From contig CAMPJF010000016.1 of NCBI GenBank assembly GCA_946886725.1, positions 1 to 12,760 of the forward strand: 12,760 nucleotides of DNA, given 5' to 3'. Each line of letters opens with the position of its first letter. The stretch's first letter is position 1. Below are positions 7,530-12,760 of this stretch, piece after piece. Origin of the DNA: an uncultured Candidatus Saccharibacteria bacterium (GTDB lineage: Bacteria > Patescibacteria > Saccharimonadia > Saccharimonadales > UBA6022). The translations under genes were made by a program, and so were the position numbers. The notes below the pieces were generated by a model. That model was not told the origin of the DNA, made no database searches, and saw nothing but the letters and a program-made list of their open reading frames with translations.

Positions 7530-7558
7530 ATTATAGGGGAAAAGGTCTTTTTTGTAAA
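7530..7558 (-). promoter_or_regulatory. rpsT promoter
   Basis: Read on the minus strand, TTTACA (7558-7553) and a perfect TATAAT (7535-7530) are separated by exactly 17 bp. The start would be near 7523, leaving a short leader of about 39 nt that includes the AAAGGAA ribosome site. Confidence 0.75.
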
Positions 7559-7572
7559 GTGTTGACATGTTG

Positions 7573-7602
7573 TTGACTCCTTCAAACTACTTATGGTATA
7601 GT
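7573..7602 (+). promoter_or_regulatory. Promoter for the DHH-like gene
   Basis: TTGACT (7573-7578) lies 18 bp before TATAGT (7597-7602), which is preceded by TG at 7594-7595, an extended -10. The start would be near 7609. A second TTGACA at 7562-7567 is too far from this -10 for normal spacing. The -35 boxes of this promoter and the rpsT promoter are only 14 bp apart. Confidence 0.65.
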
Positions 7603-7647
7603 TGGGGCAAATCTCGGACAAAATAAAAAAACAGGAAAACCCTTTAA

Positions 7648-9480
7648 ATGAACGATGGCAATGCTAAGCAACAGATCGTCGATAAGATCAAAAACAGTAC
7701 TAATATATTAGTAACTGTCAGTAATAATCCATCGGTTGATGAACTAAGCGCGGCGCTTGGTTTAACATTAATGCTGAACAAAATGAACAAGCATGCCACC
7801 GCCGTATTCAGCGGAGCGATCCCACCGGCAATTACTTTTCTTGATCCGCAAAAAACTTTTGAAGATACCGTTAACAGTTTGCGCGACTTTATCATTGCCC
7901 TCGATAAAGAGAAGGCAGATCATCTTCGCTATAAGGTTGAAGGAGAAGTGGTTAAGATTTTTATTACGCCGTATCGCACGACAATTACGAATGACGATCT
8001 TGAATTCAGCCAGGGTGATTACAACGTAGAACTAGTCTTGGCACTTGGCGTTAAAAAGCGAGATAATCTTGATAAAGCATTAGAGGCGCATGGCCGTATT
8101 TTGCATGATGCAACCGTCGCTACGATGAGCGCAGGCGAAATCAGCGAACTTGGCAGTATCGACTGGCACGAGAATAACGCAAGTGGTCTGAGTGAGATGC
8201 TCGTCAGTCTTAGTGATTCATTAAAAGGCGATAAGCCGCTTCTCGATGAGCAGATTGCAACTGCTTTCTTGACAGGTGTTGTTGCGGCGACTGATCGGTT
8301 TAGTAATAATCGCACGTCATCCAAAGTAATGACAATGGCGGCTCAATTAATGGCAGCTGGCGCGAACCAGCAGCTTATCGCCGCAAAGCTTGAGGATGCA
8401 AACGAGATTACTGGTGATCGTGCGGCTGCTCCAGCTTCAGCAGAGATTGCAAGCCCAGCGGGGATTGATTCTCACGCTGATGGCACGACGGATCTTTCCG
8501 AGGGTGAATCAACAAAGTTGAATCGTACTGACGCGCCGATAGCTGATGAGCCAAAGCCAAATGATGGATCACTCGACATTAGCCATGAGGCACAGGATCC
8601 AATCGATGAAGTTGCTGTTGAAACGGCGAAGCGTCAGCAGGAAGAAGCGGCCCGCATCGCAGAGCAGAACCTTGCTGCACAATTGCCAGCAGTCGTACCA
8701 ATGCCTGCTCCGATTACAGATCTAGGCAGTGATCTTGCCGCCGAAGCGCAGGCAGCCGTCGAACATCCAAAAATTATTACACAGCCGCTACCTCCTCTGC
8801 GTGGACCGGTCGCCAACGATGCGTGGCAGAATGCCACACAGACACCGAGTATGGGTGGGACGTTAAATGCGACAACTGAACAAGCGGCCGAGGACCAGCG
8901 TAAAGCTGATGAAGTTGACCGCAACCATACCATTCTGACGCATAACAACGGTGATTATATTAGCGCTGATGACGCACCAAGTTTTCAAGCGCCCTTAAAC
9001 TCAGCGAGTATGCCATCTGACGAGGCGCCGCTGCCAGATTTATTCAACACACCATCAGCCCCTAATAGCGTTGATGCGGTCATGGAATACGAGGAATCAA
9101 CCCCTCCGTCTTTCTCGCAAAAGGCCCAGCAAGTTGTGACGCTTGCTGATATCGATGAACAGAATCGTCAGCCTCACGAAGAGGCGCGTGCAGCTGTAGA
9201 TGCCGCATTTGGTGCGGTACCATATACGCCAACCGATCCAATGCAGCCTGCGCCAACACCAGTCGGTCCGTCTCCTGCGGCTCCCGTTTTGCCGCCGCTG
9301 CCTGACTTCTCGACGTTGCCGCCATTGCCGCCATTATCTACGACGCCTGCACCGCTGCAGGATGCTGGTGGGCTGCCACCGGAAAAGCTTGAAGATATGT
9401 TTGCACCAGCTCCGCAATCTGCGCCGCAGCAGCCGCAATCCAATGATCCAAAGCAGTTCAAGATTCCGGGTCAGCCGTAG
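7648..9480 (+). CDS. Degenerate DHH/NrnA-like protein with long disordered tail
   Basis: This 610-residue protein has two parts. Residues 1-250 read like a DHH-superfamily phosphoesterase (NrnA-type oligoribonuclease/pAp phosphatase fold): SNNPSVDELSAALGL (25-39) replaces the usual nPDgDaigS motif, AHGRILHDA (147-155) stands where DHH is expected, then ASGLSEML (178-185) and TGVVAATDRFSN (209-220). Asp31 and Asp216 remain, but the first Asp of motif I and the DHH triad are lost, so ordinary metal-dependent catalysis is doubtful. Residues 258-610 are rich in Pro, Ala, Asp and Gln, with a short charged helix (KRQQEEAARIAEQN) and proline runs such as LPPLPDFSTLPPLPPL, ending DPKQFKIPGQP. AGGA at 7633-7636 is the likely ribosome site. 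There is no signal peptide. From memory this is a conserved Saccharibacteria/CPR family; a scaffold or nucleotide-binding role is inference. Confidence 0.7.
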   Translation: MNDGNAKQQIVDKIKNSTNILVTVSNNPSVDELSAALGLTLMLNKMNKHATAVFSGAIPPAITFLDPQKTFEDTVNSLRDFIIALDKEKADHLRYKVEGEVVKIFITPYRTTITNDDLEFSQGDYNVELVLALGVKKRDNLDKALEAHGRILHDATVATMSAGEISELGSIDWHENNASGLSEMLVSLSDSLKGDKPLLDEQIATAFLTGVVAATDRFSNNRTSSKVMTMAAQLMAAGANQQLIAAKLEDANEITGDRAAAPASAEIASPAGIDSHADGTTDLSEGESTKLNRTDAPIADEPKPNDGSLDISHEAQDPIDEVAVETAKRQQEEAARIAEQNLAAQLPAVVPMPAPITDLGSDLAAEAQAAVEHPKIITQPLPPLRGPVANDAWQNATQTPSMGGTLNATTEQAAEDQRKADEVDRNHTILTHNNGDYISADDAPSFQAPLNSASMPSDEAPLPDLFNTPSAPNSVDAVMEYEESTPPSFSQKAQQVVTLADIDEQNRQPHEEARAAVDAAFGAVPYTPTDPMQPAPTPVGPSPAAPVLPPLPDFSTLPPLPPLSTTPAPLQDAGGLPPEKLEDMFAPAPQSAPQQPQSNDPKQFKIPGQP

Positions 9481-9495
9481 CGACGACGAATCGAT

Positions 9496-9530
9496 AAAAA
9501 TAGATGACGACACAAAGGTCATCTATTTTT
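9496..9530. terminator. Bidirectional terminator between DHH-like gene and PIG-L gene
   Basis: AAAAATAGATGAC (9496-9508) pairs perfectly with GTCATCTATTTTT (9518-9530) around a 9-nt loop: a 13-bp stem with U-tracts on both transcripts. Its right edge touches the stop codon of the minus-strand PIG-L gene, so that messenger would end within the hairpin. Confidence 0.88.
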
Positions 9531-10216
9531 TATGTTTTGACGATAAAATAGTCCAACCCTAGGTCGTCTCCGCGATGAGCGATGTGTCGCTCGCCGTCAT
9601 GGCGCTGCGTGTGATGAGAACGGATAATAGGAATAAGCTCGTCGTGGAGATGGCGAGCATCAACGATTTCGTCAATTTGATCATCAGGACGCCCGGCTTC
9701 CATATAGAGCCAGTTTATATTGTCTACTGGCGCCTCTTTTGTAGAGAGGCAGCACAGACGGATACGCTGAAAGCGGCTATCCCGTGATTTCATCTGATAA
9801 AAGACTTGGCAGGTAATACGAGCGGCGACGATATGATCAATATGTCCGGTGATGCCGTTCAAGTCGTTCGTCATGAATTCAATCTGCGTATCGACAGGAG
9901 CTGAGTTGATGATCGGGGTAATGAGCTCGATAACCTGCATTGTCGCTGTAATCATAGAATGATTATTCAGTTGACCGTCTTTATATCCCAAATAATGCAG
10001 CTCATGTGCTTGCATTAACTTACCGGCCTTGTGCCATTCTTCAAGACGTACTGCACTAAGATCATTGTGTGCATCGGGATTCATTCCGCTATCGCCGCTG
10101 GTGAGTAAGATGAGGTGTATCTCTGTGCCGGCGCGAGCTTCCAGTAGCAGAGTGCCGCTTGGTCCGAACGATTCATCATCCGGATGGGCAAACAGCGCAA
10201 AAAGTATCTTTTTCAT
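9530..10216 (-). CDS. PIG-L (LmbE-like) family zinc deacetylase
   Basis: The family removes acetyl groups from N-acetylglucosamine-type sugars and related small molecules using a single zinc. The 228-residue protein shows FAHPDDESFGPSG (9-21), giving zinc ligands His11 and Asp14 and the catalytic Asp13. GHIDH (124-128) supplies the third ligand His128. RLEEW (57-61) and SHHTQ (200-204) match other conserved family positions. No signal peptide or membrane segment is seen, so it acts in the cytoplasm. Substrate cannot be told from sequence; envelope sugar or thiol-conjugate processing are options. No Shine-Dalgarno precedes the ATG, and a TATACT box sits just where it would start transcription at the ATG itself. 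Confidence 0.9.
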   Translation of the reverse strand: MKKILFALFAHPDDESFGPSGTLLLEARAGTEIHLILLTSGDSGMNPDAHNDLSAVRLEEWHKAGKLMQAHELHYLGYKDGQLNNHSMITATMQVIELITPIINSAPVDTQIEFMTNDLNGITGHIDHIVAARITCQVFYQMKSRDSRFQRIRLCCLSTKEAPVDNINWLYMEAGRPDDQIDEIVDARHLHDELIPIIRSHHTQRHDGERHIAHRGDDLGLDYFIVKT

Positions 10217-10222
10217 GGCTCT

Positions 10223-10228
10223 AGTATA
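10223..10228 (-). promoter_or_regulatory. Putative -10 box for leaderless PIG-L transcript
   Basis: On the minus strand TATACT (10228-10223) ends seven bases from the A of the ATG at 10216, so transcription would begin at or next to the start codon. No good -35 is visible at normal spacing. Confidence 0.4.
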
Positions 10229-10232
10229 GAAT
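10227..10232 (+). promoter_or_regulatory. Putative -10 box for leaderless truB transcript
   Basis: TAGAAT (10227-10232, five of six consensus bases) ends seven bases before the A of the truB ATG at 10240, again predicting a leaderless messenger. It overlaps the opposing PIG-L -10 by two bases. No convincing -35 is seen. Confidence 0.4.
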
Positions 10233-10239
10233 AGAAAAG

Positions 10240-10899
10240 ATGACAGATGGAATTATTCTTATTAATAAGCCCGCCGAAATGACAAGCTTTGGCGTTGTAG
10301 CGCGTATTCGGCGCGTCTTGACACAAGCAGCGCAGAAGAAGGTAAAAGTGGGACACACCGGGACGCTTGACCCGTTTGCGACTGGCTTGATGATTTTAGT
10401 AATCGGCAAAGAGTGCAAAAACGCCGAGAAATATTCGAAACTCGACAAGGTGTACGAGGCGACGTTTCGGTTAGGTCAAATCAGCACGACAGGCGATCCA
10501 GAAGGCGAGCTGACAGAAGTATCGGATATTCAGCCGACGGCGACGCAAATCAACACTGCCTTGGCGCAGTTTCAGGGCGAGATATTGCAGCGCCCACCGA
10601 TCTTTAGCGCAATTAAGATTGACGGCAAGCGCGCCTACAAATTGGCACGTGATGGGCAAGAGGTGGAAATACCTGAGCGTAGCATCACGATTCATAGTTT
10701 AGAGCTTATTGACTACACCTATCCGGAACTAAAAATTCGCACCCATGTCAGTAGTGGGACGTACATCCGGAGTCTGTGCGTTGATATCGGCACTGTATTA
10801 AAAACCGGGGCCTATTGTACGGCACTGCGTCGGACGAAAATCTCTGAATACGACATCGCTGAAGCAAAACAGTTGGCTGATTTTGGTATTGAGAGCTAA
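10240..10899 (+). CDS. truB: tRNA pseudouridine(55) synthase TruB, catalytic domain only
   Basis: TruB converts U55 of the tRNA T-loop to pseudouridine. The protein begins MTDGIILINKPAEMTSFGVV and carries the motif GHTGTLDPFATGLM with catalytic Asp44. RPPIFSAIKIDGKRAYKLAR and SSGTYIRSLCVDIG are further TruB signatures. At 219 residues it is much shorter than E. coli TruB (about 314) and ends soon after LRRTKISEYDIAEAKQL, so the C-terminal PUA-type domain is absent, apparently natively since the catalytic domain is intact. No Shine-Dalgarno is visible before the ATG, consistent with the leaderless promoter proposed. It diverges from the PIG-L gene across 23 bp. Confidence 0.95.
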   Translation: MTDGIILINKPAEMTSFGVVARIRRVLTQAAQKKVKVGHTGTLDPFATGLMILVIGKECKNAEKYSKLDKVYEATFRLGQISTTGDPEGELTEVSDIQPTATQINTALAQFQGEILQRPPIFSAIKIDGKRAYKLARDGQEVEIPERSITIHSLELIDYTYPELKIRTHVSSGTYIRSLCVDIGTVLKTGAYCTALRRTKISEYDIAEAKQLADFGIES

Positions 10900-10924
10900 A
10901 TAATTTGTTTACGCTGAAGAACTG

Positions 10925-10953
10925 TTGTTTTTAATAACCGCTAACGTTATAAT
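10925..10953 (+). promoter_or_regulatory. Promoter for the tail-like two-gene unit
   Basis: TTGTTT (10925-10930) and a perfect TATAAT (10948-10953) are spaced by 17 bp. The start would be near 10960, giving a leader of about 34 nt to the ATG at 10994. No terminator is evident after truB, so read-through from truB may also contribute. Confidence 0.55.
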
Positions 10954-10993
10954 TTCAGGAAAGACAATAAGTACGGATGGGGTTGAATAGGAT

Positions 10994-11308
10994 ATGGCAC
11001 GCTTACCGCAGCCAGGCTCAGATCAAGGCGTATGGGGAGATGTTCTGAATGAATATCTATTGCAGACGCATGCGCCAACGGGGTTGCTGAAAAATAATAT
11101 CGTTACTGAAGCGAACCTCGATCCAACCGCGCGTGCTAAATTGAACGCTTATACAGCCAAAGCCGATTCCGCAAGCTTGGCGACTGTTGCAACCAGCGGG
11201 TCCTACAGCGATTTGGTTAACGCGCCCGTCATTCCGACGATCACGCTTTCTGTGACCGCTCCGAGTAACCCCAATACAGGCGATATGTGGGTAGATTTGA
11301 GCGCGTAG
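10994..11308 (+). CDS. Small tail-fibre/baseplate-like protein
   Basis: The 104-residue protein opens MARLPQPGSDQGVWGDVLNE, an N-terminal signature (PxPG-D-G-WG--LN-fL) I recognise from many bacterial and phage proteins that carry variable C-terminal regions; its function there is not settled. It then has GSYSDLVNAP (69-78), typical of phage tail-fibre stalk segments, and ends PSNPNTGDMWVDLSA, also a common fibre-type ending. There is no signal peptide or membrane segment. GGATGGGG (10975-10982) is a ribosome-site candidate, 11 nt from the ATG; TAGGA at 10988-10992 is too close. The next gene starts one base after its TAG, so the two are probably translated together. A structural or targeting role in a surface or tail-like assembly is inference. 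Confidence 0.7.
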   Translation: MARLPQPGSDQGVWGDVLNEYLLQTHAPTGLLKNNIVTEANLDPTARAKLNAYTAKADSASLATVATSGSYSDLVNAPVIPTITLSVTAPSNPNTGDMWVDLSA

Positions 11309-11309
11309 C

Positions 11310-12760
11310 ATGACAAAGCATAGCGTCTTTGGGTCTGATCCGATTCCGGCAACACTCGGCTTGTATAGTGATGGACCTGGTACGATTAACGTCGGCAACT
11401 GTTTTTATATTTATGGTGGCGCTACGGGGTATACGTGCACAGGCGCTAAGCTATGGGTACCTAGCGGAGTCACGCTGCCGGCACAGGTGACAATCGAGGC
11501 ACGTTATAATGTTACTGCGACGACGAATAATCTTGATAGCGGGCCGCTGCGAGAAGTGACCGTCTCGACGATTACCGGTCCGGCATGGTTGGAGGTGTCG
11601 TGGGATCCGTTTGTATTAGCAAATGGTGAAGTCATTCTAATCAGTTATCGCTTTGTATCGACTAATCAAGAGTATCTGCACGCGCTTGTTGGTCATCAGG
11701 ATTATATTACTGCATCCGACGGATCAAACATTGCGTTCTCCGAGACGGCAGACGCCGCGCGCGGTGGGTATTATCGGCTTGATCTTGGCTCGGTTCAGAC
11801 ACCCGCTTTCGGTACTTTTTATGGTGTCGACATCGTTGTCGATGACGGCTTGACGCCACTTCCGATCGGTGAATATGGCTTTAATGAAGTAGCTGGAACA
11901 ACCGCATTCGACTCTTCGGTGGGTAACCACGATCTGACGGTTAATTCACCAGCCAATTTTGATATTAGCCGAGAGGGAAATGGACTCCATCAAGTAGGAG
12001 GCGGGGGTGCTAATCTTATAACCAATGCCACCCCGTGGTTGGAGTCGGGGAATCGCACAATTATGTTTTGGGCGCGCCGCGGGTCTGACGGCGCTGATGT
12101 ATCTAGTCGAACCGTCTATCAGCTGGACGGATCGGGTAATGTTGTGTTCGGTATTAGTCTTTCGGACGGTGCTAATACGACATTTACTATTCGACAAAGC
12201 GATACCCCGATTGTCATTTCGGTGCCAGAAATGCCGCTTGGTAACTGGCATCACTACGCGCTGACGTATAACCAGCAGTGGGTGCGAGCTTACGTCGACG
12301 GAGCATTAGTTGACGAGCAAGCGGCGACGGGTGCTCTGGATGCATCTGATGGTAATCTCTATTTTTATGGCGAAGATTATCAGCAGCAGGTAATTGATGA
12401 CCTGCGTCTATTTGACGACGTTGTTATTGAAGTTGATGTGGCTGCCTACATGAATAGTGCTGTGCTTGCACCAGATCTCGACCCACCTACCGTACCCGCA
12501 AATGTTCAAGCCGACGTACAGTACCAAAGTGTCACCTTAACATGGGACGCCTCGACAGATAATAAGGCGGTTCAGAATTACGTTGTGTACCGCGGTGTAA
12601 CCGATGATTTCGAGCCCGCACCAGAAAACCAGGTTGGCGGCCCAAGTGCGGCGACCTTTGCACAAACGGTGGCGGTGGGGACGTACTATTACAAAATAGC
12701 CGCCAGGGACGAGGCAGGTAATCAATCGGAGGTCTCGGCGCCAGTCGAAGTTGTCGCAAC
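11310..12760 (+). CDS. LamG and fibronectin-III modular protein, 3' end outside window
   Basis: An open frame begins at ATG 11310 and stays open to the window end (483 codons). It has three parts. About residues 1-180 resemble a DUF4082-type beta domain (TLGLYSDGPGTINVG near the start, GGYYRLDLGS and FYGVDIVVDD at the end). About 185-390 form a LamG/concanavalin-like lectin domain (EYGFNEVAGTTAFDSSVGNH, RTIMFWARRGSDG, LGNWHHYALTYN, VRAYVDGALVDE, IDDLRLFDDVV). From about 392 a fibronectin type III domain starts (PPTVPANVQ, VTLTWDASTDNKAVQNYVVY, YYYKIAARDEAGN). No signal peptide or hydrophobic segment is seen at this start, although the domains are normally extracellular. The start abuts the upstream stop with little ribosome signal, suggesting coupling. 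Carbohydrate or host-surface binding is likely but inferred. Confidence 0.8.
   Translation, partial: MTKHSVFGSDPIPATLGLYSDGPGTINVGNCFYIYGGATGYTCTGAKLWVPSGVTLPAQVTIEARYNVTATTNNLDSGPLREVTVSTITGPAWLEVSWDPFVLANGEVILISYRFVSTNQEYLHALVGHQDYITASDGSNIAFSETADAARGGYYRLDLGSVQTPAFGTFYGVDIVVDDGLTPLPIGEYGFNEVAGTTAFDSSVGNHDLTVNSPANFDISREGNGLHQVGGGGANLITNATPWLESGNRTIMFWARRGSDGADVSSRTVYQLDGSGNVVFGISLSDGANTTFTIRQSDTPIVISVPEMPLGNWHHYALTYNQQWVRAYVDGALVDEQAATGALDASDGNLYFYGEDYQQQVIDDLRLFDDVVIEVDVAAYMNSAVLAPDLDPPTVPANVQADVQYQSVTLTWDASTDNKAVQNYVVYRGVTDDFEPAPENQVGGPSAATFAQTVAVGTYYYKIAARDEAGNQSEVSAPVEVVA

Noticed and set aside
7562..7567. Perfect TTGACA as -35 for the DHH-like gene
   Set aside because: The -10 would fall on AACTAC at 17 bp. 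The TTGACT at 7573 pairs better with the extended -10 at 7594-7602.
9575..9787. Plus-strand open frames across 9575-10229
   Set aside because: They are shadows of the PIG-L gene, which has all its catalytic motifs on the minus strand.
10934..10950. ATAAC/GTTAT dyad between the -35 and -10 before 10994
   Set aside because: Only five AT-rich base pairs, easily expected by chance in such sequence.
11306..11312. Possible frameshift splitting one long gene into 10994-11308 and 11310-end
   Set aside because: The first protein ends in a typical fibre-type terminus (TGDMWVDLSA) and the second begins at an ATG with what looks like a complete N-terminal domain, so two coupled genes fit better.

Overview
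The window looks like chromosome of a Candidate Phyla Radiation (Patescibacteria) bacterium, most likely a Saccharibacteria (TM7) relative. This is inferred from gene content, not from a database search. Base composition looks close to even. Short housekeeping proteins (a TruB with no PUA domain, compact HolA and MutM) sit between very large, modular, beta-rich surface proteins of the kind common in CPR genomes. Every stop codon visible is TAG or TAA, never TGA.

Layout. (1) 2-2125: 3' part of a large exported or surface protein with FG-GAP/VCBS repeats, two copies of a CPR-type beta module and a distinctive C-terminal tail. (2) 2168-7023: a promoter followed by a close-packed plus-strand run: a signal-anchored, tail-fibre-like surface protein (2278-4221), a one-TM CPR conserved protein (4250-4726), mutM (4730-5596), holA (5603-6514) and a type IV pilin (6535-7023). 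(3) A perfect 12-bp bidirectional terminator separates the pilin from convergent rpsT (7089-7484, minus), whose S20 protein has an extra Ala/Lys/Pro-rich tail. (4) rpsT and the next gene diverge from a compact intergenic region with two good sigma70-type promoters. That gene (7648-9480) encodes a degenerate DHH/NrnA-like domain plus a roughly 350-residue disordered tail. (5) A second bidirectional terminator lies before convergent PIG-L deacetylase (9530-10216, minus). (6) PIG-L diverges from truB (10240-10899) across only 23 bp, where overlapping -10 boxes would make both transcripts leaderless. (7) A new promoter drives a two-gene unit of phage-tail-like or adhesin-like proteins without signal peptides (10994-11308, and 11310 running off the window end).

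How it fits together. Base-excision repair (MutM), clamp loading (HolA), translation (S20, TruB) and surface or adhesion functions (pilin, FG-GAP protein, fibre-like proteins, LamG/Fn3 protein) are interleaved, as expected for a small-genome, host-attached bacterium. I see no CRISPR array, insertion sequence, tRNA, rRNA or integrase. No complete new defence or mobile system is evident. The most unusual items are the surface-protein architectures (a domain nested inside a repeat module, a shared-looking C-terminal tail, signal-less LamG/Fn3 proteins), the degenerate DHH protein, the S20 tail, the absence of TGA stops and the apparently leaderless divergent pair.
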